From contig JBLHOS010000088.1 in the NCBI GenBank assembly GCA_047623825.1, positions 1 to 12,107 on the forward strand: a stretch of DNA of 12,107 nt, given 5' to 3'. Under the pieces are notes generated by a model. It had not been told where the DNA came from. It did no database searches and saw only the letters and a program-made list of their open reading frames with translations. Shown here piece by piece: positions 1 through 6,483 of the stretch (the first letter of the stretch is position 1; every line of letters starts with the position of its first letter). The position numbers were made by a program, and so were the translations under genes. The stretch is from JBLHOS01 sp047623825. GTDB taxonomy: Bacteria; Pseudomonadota; Alphaproteobacteria; Rhodobacterales; Rhodobacteraceae.

Positions 1-327
1 CCATCGCCGATCCCTAAATTCGATAACCCTAAGATGGCAATGGCCGCTATCCAGCTATTTGGGGCTGGTCGAGAGCAGCGGATATATGCAGTGCCACCGT
101 TCTCCAAGGTCGTCAGTCTTGATTTTGATGACTACCCGTTTGACCCCTCAAAGGCGGATCATCCCTGTGCGCTTTGTGGGGCTGATGCGACCTATCTTGA
201 TGAGGTGATCATGGATGACAGTGGGGGGCGGATGTTTGTCTGCTCGGATACTGATTATTGCCACCAGCGCCGTACCGAAGGCCATTTGGGTGAGATGGGC
301 GCGCCCTATGAGGAGGAGCAGGCATGA
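1..327 (+). CDS. phnJ: PhnJ, C-P lyase radical-SAM subunit (3' end only)
   Basis: This is the last 108 codons of alpha-D-ribose 1-methylphosphonate 5-phosphate C-P lyase, the subunit that breaks the carbon-phosphorus bond by radical SAM chemistry inside the PhnGHIJ core complex in the cytoplasm. The frame is open from base 1, so the 5' part lies outside the window. The fragment carries the four-cysteine signature C-x2-C-x21-C-x5-C (CALC, then VCSD, then YCHQ). Its spacing is the same as E. coli Cys241/244/266/272, where the first three hold the 4Fe-4S cluster and the last is implicated in the thiyl radical step. The segments IPKFDNPK and QLFGAGREQRIYA also resemble PhnJ closely. Its TGA overlaps the ATG proposed for phnK by 4 bases, so the two are probably translationally coupled. 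All key residues of the retained part are intact. Confidence 0.97.
   Translation, partial: PSPIPKFDNPKMAMAAIQLFGAGREQRIYAVPPFSKVVSLDFDDYPFDPSKADHPCALCGADATYLDEVIMDDSGGRMFVCSDTDYCHQRRTEGHLGEMGAPYEEEQA
311..316 (+). promoter_or_regulatory. Shine-Dalgarno AGGAGG before phnK
   Basis: A perfect AGGAGG lies inside the last phnJ codons, seven bases before the ATG at 324. It favours starting phnK at 324, in an ATGA overlap with the phnJ stop, rather than at the ATG at 381. The site at 381 has its own weaker AAGGTGG (366-372), eight bases upstream. Confidence 0.6.
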
Positions 328-1151
328 CTGCGCTGGCCAAAGATTTGAGTATTTTGACCAAGAAAAAGGTGGCGGATACTATGACGCCTTTGCTGCGGGT
401 CGGCGGGTTGAGCAAGTATTACGGTGCGCGGATCGGGTGTGCTGATGTTAGCTTTGATCTGTGGCCGGGGGAGGTCATGGGCATTGTCGGTGAAAGCGGG
501 TCGGGAAAATCGACCTTGTTGAACTGCCTTGCAGGCCATCTTGAGCCTGACGAGGGGCAGGTCTTGTTTGATACGCGGGCCGGTGGGTTGCGCGATACCG
601 TGACGATGTTAGAGCCAGAGCGGCGGATGTTGGGCCGGACCGACTGGGCCTTTGTCCACCAAAACCCACGCGATGGGTTGCGCATGGGTGTCAGTGCCGG
701 CGGCAATGTTGGTGAACGGCTGATGGCTGTGGGTGCGCGCCATTACGGCGAGATCCGTGAGACGGCGAACGATTGGCTGGGCCGGGTTGAGATCGCAAGT
801 GACCGGATCGACGACAGACCGCGCGATTTCTCCGGCGGGATGCAGCAGCGCTTGCAGATTGCACGCAATCTGGTGACCGGGCCGCGTCTGGTGTTCATGG
901 ATGAGCCAACAGGCGGGTTGGATGTCAGTGTTCAGGCACGGCTATTGGATCTTTTGCGCGGGTTAGTGCGTGAGTTGGGCCTAAGCGCTGTCATCGTCAC
1001 CCATGATCTGGCTGTCGTACGGTTGTTGGCTGATCGGCTGATGGTGATGAAAGATGGTTATGTGGTTGAGACCGGGCTGACTGATCAGGTTCTGGATGAT
1101 CCGCAACACGCCTATACGCAGCTGCTTGTCAGCTCTGTCCTACAAGTTTGA
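324..1151 (+). CDS. phnK: PhnK, ABC-type ATPase of the C-P lyase complex
   Basis: This is an ABC-family nucleotide-binding protein of 275 residues. PhnK binds the PhnGHIJ core rather than working as a membrane transporter ATPase. Visible motifs are Walker A GESGSGKST (residues 56-64), the ABC signature FSGGMQQRLQIARN, Walker B with LVFMDEPTGGLD, and the H-loop VIVTHDL. The stretches DVSFDLWPGEV, VSAGGNVGERLM and the C-terminus TQLLVSSVLQ are characteristic of PhnK as opposed to the related oligopeptide transporter ATPases. The start is uncertain. ATG 324 overlaps the phnJ stop and has a perfect AGGAGG. ATG 381 gives 256 residues, close to the 252 of E. coli PhnK, and lines up with its N-terminus. 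If 324 is used, the protein has an extra lysine-rich N-terminal segment of 19 residues. phnL follows after a short gap. Confidence 0.96.
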   Translation: MTALAKDLSILTKKKVADTMTPLLRVGGLSKYYGARIGCADVSFDLWPGEVMGIVGESGSGKSTLLNCLAGHLEPDEGQVLFDTRAGGLRDTVTMLEPERRMLGRTDWAFVHQNPRDGLRMGVSAGGNVGERLMAVGARHYGEIRETANDWLGRVEIASDRIDDRPRDFSGGMQQRLQIARNLVTGPRLVFMDEPTGGLDVSVQARLLDLLRGLVRELGLSAVIVTHDLAVVRLLADRLMVMKDGYVVETGLTDQVLDDPQHAYTQLLVSSVLQV

Positions 1152-1159
1152 GGTACGCC

Positions 1160-1846
1160 ATGATCGAGATTGATAATCTGAGCAAAAATTTCACATTGCA
1201 CAACCAAGGCAGTGCAACGATCCCGGTGATGCGGGGGGCGCGCCTGAATGTTGCACCGGGGGAGTGTGTTGCATTGACCGGTGCGTCTGGTGCTGGAAAA
1301 TCCACGCTGATGCGGATGATCTATGGCAACTATCTGGCGCAATCGGGCCATATCTTGATTGGGGGTGTGGATGTGGTGACCGCAACCCCGCGTGAGATCT
1401 TGACGTTGAGGCGAGAAACCTTGGGCTATGTCAGTCAGTTCCTGCGGGTTGTGCCCCGTGTCCCGACTGTCGACGTTGTGGCCGATCCATTGCTGGCCAT
1501 CGGCACCCCCAAAGATCAGGCCCGCGCCCGCGCTGAGACGCTTTTGGCGCAGCTGAATATACCACAACGCCTATGGTCCTTGTCTCCGACCACATTTTCA
1601 GGTGGTGAACAGCAGCGGGTTAACATCGCCCGTGGCTTTGCCTATGATTATCCTGCGATGTTATTGGATGAGCCGACGGCCAGTTTGGACGGTCCCAACC
1701 GCGCTGTCGTGTTGGATCTTATCTTGGCGGCCAAGGCGCGTGGGGCTGCGATCATTGGCATTTTTCATGATGTTGCTGCGCGCTCAGCCGTTTGCGATCG
1801 GGAAATCGATGTGTCAGACTTTACCCCAAAAGCTGCCGCCGCATGA
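1160..1846 (+). CDS. phnL: PhnL, second ABC-type ATPase of the C-P lyase system
   Basis: PhnL is an ABC-family ATPase of 228 residues (E. coli PhnL has 226). It acts with PhnK and the core complex and is linked to the PhnI-dependent step that forms ribose 1-phosphonate 5-triphosphate. Motifs are Walker A GASGAGKST (residues 41-49), signature FSGGEQQRVNIARGF, Walker B AMLLDEPTASLD and the H-loop IIGIFHD. The LolD/MacB-like layout with FSGGEQQRV, plus placement directly after phnK, supports PhnL. ATG 1160 was chosen because TGAGGT lies five bases upstream and the protein then begins MIEIDNLSKNF as in the family. A TTG at 1148 would extend it by four residues and overlap phnK, but this is less likely. 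The phnN ATG overlaps its stop codon. Confidence 0.95.
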   Translation: MIEIDNLSKNFTLHNQGSATIPVMRGARLNVAPGECVALTGASGAGKSTLMRMIYGNYLAQSGHILIGGVDVVTATPREILTLRRETLGYVSQFLRVVPRVPTVDVVADPLLAIGTPKDQARARAETLLAQLNIPQRLWSLSPTTFSGGEQQRVNIARGFAYDYPAMLLDEPTASLDGPNRAVVLDLILAAKARGAAIIGIFHDVAARSAVCDREIDVSDFTPKAAAA

Positions 1847-2394
1847 GTGTTGGACGCCTCTTTGCGATTGTAGGGCCTTCGGGTGTCGGCAAGGACAGCC
1901 TGATGGCTGGTGCAGTGGCGGCCTTACCGCAGTTGTCGTTGGTGCGTCGGGTGATCACGCGGCCGTCTGATGCAGGGGGTGAAGATTTTGACGGTGTGAC
2001 GTCTCATGTATTTTCCCAGATGCAGGCGCGCGGTGATTTTGCGCTAAGCTGGTCGGCGCATGGGCTTAGCTATGGCTTGCCGATCTCGATGTTGACCAGC
2101 CTTGCACAGGGTAAAACGCTTTTGGCCAACTTCTCACGCGGGGCGCTGGGTCGGGCGCAGCATCTGTTTCCCTTGCTTGAGGTGATCGAGATTTCGGCCA
2201 ATCGCGAGACGCTGGCCAAACGGTTGGCTGCGCGCGGTCGCGAAACGCCTGAGGTGATCACAGGCCGACTTCGGCAGGCAGAATTCGTTTATCCAAGTGG
2301 GATGCGCCTGCACCGGGTGGAAAACGACGGCGCGCTGCAAGATGCGATCGCGCAGATTTGCACGATCGTTCAACCTGAAAGTGCGATCCGGTGA
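1843..2394 (+). CDS. phnN: PhnN, ribose 1,5-bisphosphate phosphokinase
   Basis: PhnN phosphorylates ribose 1,5-bisphosphate with ATP to give 5-phosphoribosyl diphosphate (PRPP), the last step that returns the C-P lyase ribose carrier to central metabolism. The protein has 183 residues (E. coli PhnN has 185) and a guanylate-kinase-like fold. The P-loop GPSGVGKDS is at residues 10-18. RRVITRPSD, the conserved arginine-rich substrate region, follows, and RLAARGRETPEVITGRL forms the lid region. ATG 1843 overlaps the phnL stop in an ATGA arrangement. There is no clear Shine-Dalgarno, so translation is probably coupled to phnL. An in-frame ATG at 1792 would lie inside phnL and adds residues unlike the family. 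Its 3' end overlaps the convergent 2H phosphoesterase gene by 25 bases. Confidence 0.94.
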   Translation: MSVGRLFAIVGPSGVGKDSLMAGAVAALPQLSLVRRVITRPSDAGGEDFDGVTSHVFSQMQARGDFALSWSAHGLSYGLPISMLTSLAQGKTLLANFSRGALGRAQHLFPLLEVIEISANRETLAKRLAARGRETPEVITGRLRQAEFVYPSGMRLHRVENDGALQDAIAQICTIVQPESAIR

Positions 2395-3056
2395 ACCAAA
2401 TGAAAACGGCCCTCAGCATCCTCACCGTAAAGGCCAAGATCATCGATGACAAAGGGTGCGGGCAAAAGTGGGGCCAAGTGTTTGGCAAGAACAACTTCGG
2501 TTTGGCACGCGATCTCAGCGGGAAAATTACCGGTAAGTGTGATGTGGAAGCGAAATTCGTCCAGCACATAGGGATAACCCCAATCGATCAGATATTGCTC
2601 TTGCTGGGGGCTCAGGCGTCTTTGACGCCGTTTGGCAAGTTCAGCGTCAGACAACGGTGCGCGCAACGGATCAAGAACCGTGACGGTCTTGGCGGCAAGG
2701 GCTGTCAGCGCAGAGGTGTCGCCGGTTGGGATCAGGGCCAGAAACCCACCCATTTTAGCGAGTTTCAGGCCCTCCAAACTAAACGGCGTCTGCGTGGCAG
2801 CCAAATTTGCGACGGCGCTGACCAAATCATCTGCATCGACCCCACTGGCCAAGCGAAACGGCGGCTTAAGTGTGCCATGCAACCCGTATTTCCGCGGGGT
2901 TGCTGTCAAATCAGCCAACGTGGCTGGCAAACCAGAAATCAAAGGCTGGGGCAGGGTTTGACCCGCCTCAGCGTCCCAACCCAACCAAGCCGTCGCCCAC
3001 TGTGCCCAATCGCCCTTAGGCGCATAATAAACCGCATATCGTTTGAAAATCGTCAT
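2370..3056 (-). CDS. DUF1045 / RcsF-type 2H phosphoesterase of the phn locus
   Basis: This 228-residue protein belongs to the DUF1045 phosphonate-operon family, placed in the 2H phosphoesterase superfamily. Both H-x-T motifs that define 2H enzymes are present: HGT at residues 60-62 (within YGLHGTLKPPF) and HIT at residues 171-173 (within FRFHITLTG). They sit in two pseudo-symmetric halves. The N-terminus (RYAVYYAP) is typical of the family. The 2H fold hydrolyses or ligates cyclic phosphodiesters, and the C-P lyase pathway makes 5-phosphoribosyl 1,2-cyclic phosphate, which PhnP opens in E. coli. By inference this protein may replace PhnP, but the sequence does not prove the substrate. It is transcribed against the phn genes, converging with phnN (25-base overlap) and diverging from phnM. 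An AGGT seven bases before the ATG may be its ribosome site. The symbol rcsF has been used for the family, but E. coli rcsF is an unrelated gene, so I leave the field empty. Confidence 0.9.
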   Translation of the reverse strand: MTIFKRYAVYYAPKGDWAQWATAWLGWDAEAGQTLPQPLISGLPATLADLTATPRKYGLHGTLKPPFRLASGVDADDLVSAVANLAATQTPFSLEGLKLAKMGGFLALIPTGDTSALTALAAKTVTVLDPLRAPLSDAELAKRRQRRLSPQQEQYLIDWGYPYVLDEFRFHITLTGNFPAEIACQTEVVLAKHLAPLLPAPFVIDDLGLYGEDAEGRFHLVHRIALSG

Positions 3057-3076
3057 AACCCAGACCTAACTGCCGC

Positions 3077-3095
3077 CTGTCACAAGGATGTGACA
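3077..3095. promoter_or_regulatory. TGTCAC-N6-GTGACA dyad, possible Pho box before phnM
   Basis: Between the divergent 2H phosphoesterase gene and phnM lies a perfect inverted repeat, TGTCAC (3078-3083) and GTGACA (3090-3095). Read on the plus strand as two 7-base units with a 4-base spacer (CTGTCAC-AAGG-ATGTGAC), it matches the PhoB box pattern CTGTCAT-N4-CTGTCAY at about 11-12 of 14 positions. Because it is a dyad, it reads similarly on the other strand. A weak -10-like CATACG follows at 3103-3108. PhoB control of phosphonate genes is well established. A dimeric repressor such as PhnF is the alternative. No promoter is demonstrated. Confidence 0.4.
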
Positions 3096-3151
3096 TGGCT
3101 GGCATACGCCGAACTGACCCTCTCCTACCAGATGCCAGAAAGACCTGCCCA

Positions 3152-4291
3152 GTGACTGAAACAATCCTCTCCAATGCACGAATAGTGCTGCCCACCGAAA
3201 CTCTGCTGGGTCATCTGGTGATCCGTGATGGCAAAATCGCGGAAATCGCGGCGGGTCCGACGGCCGTTCCCTATGCTCAAGATTGCGCAGGCGATCTGTT
3301 GTCGCCGGGCCTGATCGAGCTGCATACCGATAATCTTGAGCGTCACATGCAGCCGCGACCCAATGTGGACTGGCCGCATCCCGCGGCGATGTCAGCACAT
3401 GACGCCGAATTGGCCAGCGTCGGAATTACCACCGTGTTTGATGCGCTGCGCGTCGGCTCAATGATTGAGAAACATCACCGATATAAGGCCTATGCGCGGG
3501 CAATGGCCTCTGAGATTTTGCAAATGCGGGCACGTGGCGCGCTGCGAATTTCGCACTTCATCCATCTGCGCGCCGAAACCTGTTCAGAGACTTTGCTGGA
3601 GGAATTGGCGGAATTTAACGCGGCGGACCGGGTTGGGCTGGTCAGTCTGATGGACCACACACCGGGCCAGCGCCAATTTCGTGACCGCACAAAACATATG
3701 GCCTATATCCGGGGCAAGACCGGGATAAGTGAAACGGAATATGATGAGCGTGCGATTTTTCTGGAGGCGTTGCAGGCCCGCGTTGGCGCAAAGCACGAAG
3801 CTGGAACCGTGGCTGAGGCTGCTCGGTTGGGCGCCGTTTTGGCAAGTCATGATGACACTACGGCCGAGCATGTCACGACAAGCTCGCGCCACGGTGTGCG
3901 TGTTGCAGAATTTCCGACCACTCGCGAAGCCGCACAAGCCTGCCGCGATGTGGACATTGCCGTTATGATGGGCGCGCCCAATCTGATCCGGGGCGGGTCG
4001 CATTCGGGCAATGTCTCGGCTGTTGATCTGGCGCGTGCGGATTTACTGGATATCCTCAGCTCTGACTATGTTCCCGCGTCCTTGTTGAACGCAGCCGTCC
4101 AATTGGGCGAGATCTGGGGCGATATGGCGCGCGGATTGGCCACCGTCAGTGCAGCACCGGCCAAGGCCGTCGGATTGGTGGACCGTGGTCGGATCGTCCA
4201 AGGCTTGCGCGCCGATCTGGTTCGCATTGGCTTGATTGACGGGTTGCCGATCACGCGCGGTCTCTGGGTTCAGGGTAAACGCGTCGGATAG
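3152..4291 (+). CDS. phnM: PhnM, RPnTP diphosphohydrolase
   Basis: PhnM removes pyrophosphate from alpha-D-ribose 1-alkylphosphonate 5-triphosphate to give the 5-phosphate substrate of PhnJ. It is a metal-dependent amidohydrolase-superfamily enzyme. Motifs include ELHTDNLE (metal ligand H-x-D region, residues 56-63), SLMDHTPGQRQF, the metal-site SHDDTTAEHV, MGAPNLIRGGSHSGNV and LSSDYVPASLL, all hallmarks of PhnM. GTG 3152 gives 379 residues against 378 in E. coli, and the protein then begins in register with the family. An upstream in-frame ATG at 3095 has a better Shine-Dalgarno (AAGGA, six bases away) and would add 19 residues with no family resemblance. That ATG overlaps the dyad described separately. 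phnM is separated from phnN by the oppositely oriented 2H gene, so it probably has its own promoter. Confidence 0.94.
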   Translation: MTETILSNARIVLPTETLLGHLVIRDGKIAEIAAGPTAVPYAQDCAGDLLSPGLIELHTDNLERHMQPRPNVDWPHPAAMSAHDAELASVGITTVFDALRVGSMIEKHHRYKAYARAMASEILQMRARGALRISHFIHLRAETCSETLLEELAEFNAADRVGLVSLMDHTPGQRQFRDRTKHMAYIRGKTGISETEYDERAIFLEALQARVGAKHEAGTVAEAARLGAVLASHDDTTAEHVTTSSRHGVRVAEFPTTREAAQACRDVDIAVMMGAPNLIRGGSHSGNVSAVDLARADLLDILSSDYVPASLLNAAVQLGEIWGDMARGLATVSAAPAKAVGLVDRGRIVQGLRADLVRIGLIDGLPITRGLWVQGKRVG

Positions 4292-4367
4292 ACCGCTATC
4301 TCTGCGCTGGCCTTGCGCTGGTCGCGTGGGGCGCTAAGCTTTGTGCTCATGGTAGCGGAGCAATATG

Positions 4368-5780
4368 ATGGCGCTTTTGGTTGATCTTCCCAGAAATGAA
4401 ACTGGCATTGCGACGGCGCTTGGCATTCTGGCGCAACGCTTTGGTTCTCGTCTTGAGAATGGGTTATCTTTGCGGGAACAGCACGGTCACACGACAACTT
4501 GGCTGCGCAATCAGCCCCCAGATGCAGTGGTTTTTGTGCACAGCACTGAAGAGGTGCAAGAGATTGTGCGGATCTGCGCGACCCATCGGGTTCCGATCAT
4601 TCCGTTTGGGACCGGCACCTCATTGGAAGGGCACGTAAATGCGCCTGCAGGTGGGGTTTGTGTTGATTTCAGCCAGATGAACCAGATTTTGGCTGTGCAC
4701 CCCGAAGACATGGATGTGGTCATTCAGCCCGGTGTGACGCGTAAGGCGCTGAATGCCCACCTGCGCGACACCGGCCTATTTTTTCCCGTTGATCCGGGTG
4801 CGGACGCGTCATTGGGCGGGATGGCGGCGACAAATGCCAGCGGGACCAATGCGGTTCGATATGGCACGATGAAGGACAATGTGTTGTCCCTGACCGCTGT
4901 TTTGCCGTCGGGCGAGTTGGTCAAGACGGCCGCACGGGCGCGTAAGACCAGTGCGGGCTACGATCTGACCCGGCTGATGGTCGGCTCCGAAGGAACGCTT
5001 GGCCTGATCACGGAAATTACCTTGCGACTGCGGGGCATCCCAGAGGCGATTTCGGCGGCGACATGTTCATTCCCAACGGTAGAGGACGCCTGCAACGCCG
5101 TGATCACGACCATTCAATACGGCCTGCCGATTGCGCGCATTGAGTTACTGGACGCGCTGACCGTTCAGGCGGTCAACGCCTATTCGAAGTTAAGTTTACC
5201 TGAAAACCCACTGTTATTGATAGAATTTCATGGCTCGGACGCGAGCGTGAAAGAGCAAGCCATGACGTTTGGTGAGATTGCCGCAGAATTCGCCGGTACA
5301 GATTTTCAGGCCACCACCCATGAGGAAGATCGCAACCGGCTGTGGCAGGCGCGCCATGATGCTTATTGGGCGTCACTTGCGTTGCGACCGGGTGCCAAGG
5401 GCATCTCTACTGATGTTTGTGTTCCGGTCTCGCATCTGGCGGACTGTGTGTCTCAAGCTCAGAAAAAGGCAGCTGAAATGGGGTTTGTGGCCCCGGTTGT
5501 GGGTCATGTCGGGGACGGAAACTTTCATGTGCTCCTGCTGATCGATATCGAAGACCCACAAGAGGTTGCGCGGGCAGAGCATTATGTTGGCTGGCTCAAC
5601 GATGTGGCGATTGCGATGGATGGCACGTGTACCGGCGAACATGGGATCGGGCAGGGCAAGGCATCTTATCTGGTCAAGGAATTGGGTGCTGGTGCGATGG
5701 ACATGATGGCCGCGATCAAGCGTGGCGTTGATCCGCTGAATATTTTTAATCCGGGCAAGGCAGGGCTTCCAAATGACTGA
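4368..5780 (+). CDS. FAD-linked D-lactate dehydrogenase (LDHD/DLD1-type)
   Basis: This is a 470-residue flavoenzyme of the vanillyl-alcohol oxidase/GlcD superfamily, with an N-terminal FAD-binding domain and a C-terminal FAD-oxidase domain. FAD-site motifs are PFGTGTSLEGHV, DPGADASLGGMAATNASGTN and GSEGTLGLITEITLRL. The C-terminal half has the metal/substrate motifs HVGDGNFH and GTCTGEHGIGQGK, then FNPGKAG at the end. Length and motifs best match cytochrome-linked D-lactate dehydrogenase of the mitochondrial LDHD type, which passes electrons to cytochrome c or quinone. GlcD of glycolate oxidase is close in sequence, but no glcE or glcF is adjacent. Other D-2-hydroxy acids are possible substrates. 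ATG 4368 lies seven bases after GGAG and is preferred. ATG 4365, three bases earlier, is also possible. Its 3' end overlaps the transporter gene by 8 bases. Confidence 0.88.
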   Translation: MALLVDLPRNETGIATALGILAQRFGSRLENGLSLREQHGHTTTWLRNQPPDAVVFVHSTEEVQEIVRICATHRVPIIPFGTGTSLEGHVNAPAGGVCVDFSQMNQILAVHPEDMDVVIQPGVTRKALNAHLRDTGLFFPVDPGADASLGGMAATNASGTNAVRYGTMKDNVLSLTAVLPSGELVKTAARARKTSAGYDLTRLMVGSEGTLGLITEITLRLRGIPEAISAATCSFPTVEDACNAVITTIQYGLPIARIELLDALTVQAVNAYSKLSLPENPLLLIEFHGSDASVKEQAMTFGEIAAEFAGTDFQATTHEEDRNRLWQARHDAYWASLALRPGAKGISTDVCVPVSHLADCVSQAQKKAAEMGFVAPVVGHVGDGNFHVLLLIDIEDPQEVARAEHYVGWLNDVAIAMDGTCTGEHGIGQGKASYLVKELGAGAMDMMAAIKRGVDPLNIFNPGKAGLPND

Positions 5781-6483
5781 AATGGGACCGTCTGGCCATA
5801 TAGAGCCGCACCGCACGGGAAATTCCGGCTGGCTACGTGCCGCCATTATGGGGGCAAATGATGGGATATTGTCGACAGCGTCATTGATTGTTGGTGTGGC
5901 CGCCGGTGGTGGCGACCGAATAGCGATTATTTTGGCAGGCGTGGCCGGGTTGGTGGCGGGTGCCATGAGTATGGCGGCCGGTGAATATGTCTCAGTGTCC
6001 AGTCAGGCAGACACCGAAAGGGCCGATATTGCGCGCGAAAAGGCAGAGCTGCGCGATGATCCCGAAGGGGAGGTGCGTGAGCTGGCAGCAATCTATCAAC
6101 AGCGTGGTCTTAACCCTGTGTTGGCCCGGCAGGTCGCTGATGAATTGACCGAAAAGGACGCCCTTGGCGCGCATTTGCGGGATGAGATCGGAATTACTGA
6201 GCTGACAGAACCGCGACCGATTCAGGCGGCAGTTGTCTCGGCAATTACGTTTTCGGTTGGGGCGGCGGCGCCCTTGGCCGTAGCGGTCATAGCGCCGATC
6301 TCATCGCTTGAGATCTCTGTAGGTGCAGCAACGGTTGTGGCCTTGGCAGCCCTTGGGGCATTTGGCGCACAAGTTGGTGGCGCGCCCAGACGGCGAGCTG
6401 CCCTTCGTGTGGTGATCTGGGGCGTTTTGGCAATGCTCGCAACATCTGCCATTGGCATGTTAGTGGGTGCCAGCCTTGGTTAG
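5773..6483 (+). CDS. VIT1/CCC1-family divalent metal (Fe/Mn) transporter
   Basis: This 236-residue membrane protein belongs to the VIT1/CCC1 (DUF125) family, whose members move Fe2+ or Mn2+ out of the cytosol. Five hydrophobic segments can be seen, at about residues 23-45, 49-73, 149-172, 177-200 and 208-236. The first contains GANDGILSTASLIVG and the second the family signature GLVAGAMSMAAGEYVSVSSQ. Between segments two and three is a charged cytoplasmic stretch rich in Glu and Asp (residues about 80-145, with EKAEL and EGEVRELAAIY). It corresponds to the metal-binding helices of plant VIT1. There is no N-terminal ferritin-like domain, which separates it from MbfA. ATG 5773 overlaps the end of the D-lactate dehydrogenase gene, and ATG 5782 is an alternative start. 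No good Shine-Dalgarno is seen, so translational coupling is likely. Its stop overlaps that of convergent nagA. Confidence 0.9.
   Translation: MTEMGPSGHIEPHRTGNSGWLRAAIMGANDGILSTASLIVGVAAGGGDRIAIILAGVAGLVAGAMSMAAGEYVSVSSQADTERADIAREKAELRDDPEGEVRELAAIYQQRGLNPVLARQVADELTEKDALGAHLRDEIGITELTEPRPIQAAVVSAITFSVGAAAPLAVAVIAPISSLEISVGAATVVALAALGAFGAQVGGAPRRRAALRVVIWGVLAMLATSAIGMLVGASLG

Noticed and set aside
324..1846. phnK and phnL as ATPases of a peptide or phosphonate transporter
   Set aside because: No permease or binding-protein gene is nearby, and the PhnK/PhnL-specific sequence stretches plus the phnJ and phnN neighbours identify them as C-P lyase components.
2391..3155. 254-codon plus-strand ORF spanning the gap between phnN and phnM
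   Set aside because: It is the antisense shadow of the 2H phosphoesterase gene. The minus-strand protein has both family motifs, while this translation is Cys/Arg/Gln-rich and resembles nothing I know.
4287..4300. Small hairpin GATAG-ACCG-CTATC overlapping the phnM stop codon
   Set aside because: The stem is only 5 bp and AT-rich with no T-run after it, too weak to call a terminator.
4368..5780. Assignment as glycolate oxidase subunit GlcD
   Set aside because: GlcD shares the fold and the HxGDGNxH and GEHGxGxGK motifs, but it works with GlcE and GlcF, which are not adjacent. A lone gene of this length fits D-lactate dehydrogenase better.
5373..5966. 197-codon minus-strand ORF
   Set aside because: It lies across the ends of two well-supported plus-strand genes, and its Pro/Arg/His-rich composition is typical of an antisense shadow.
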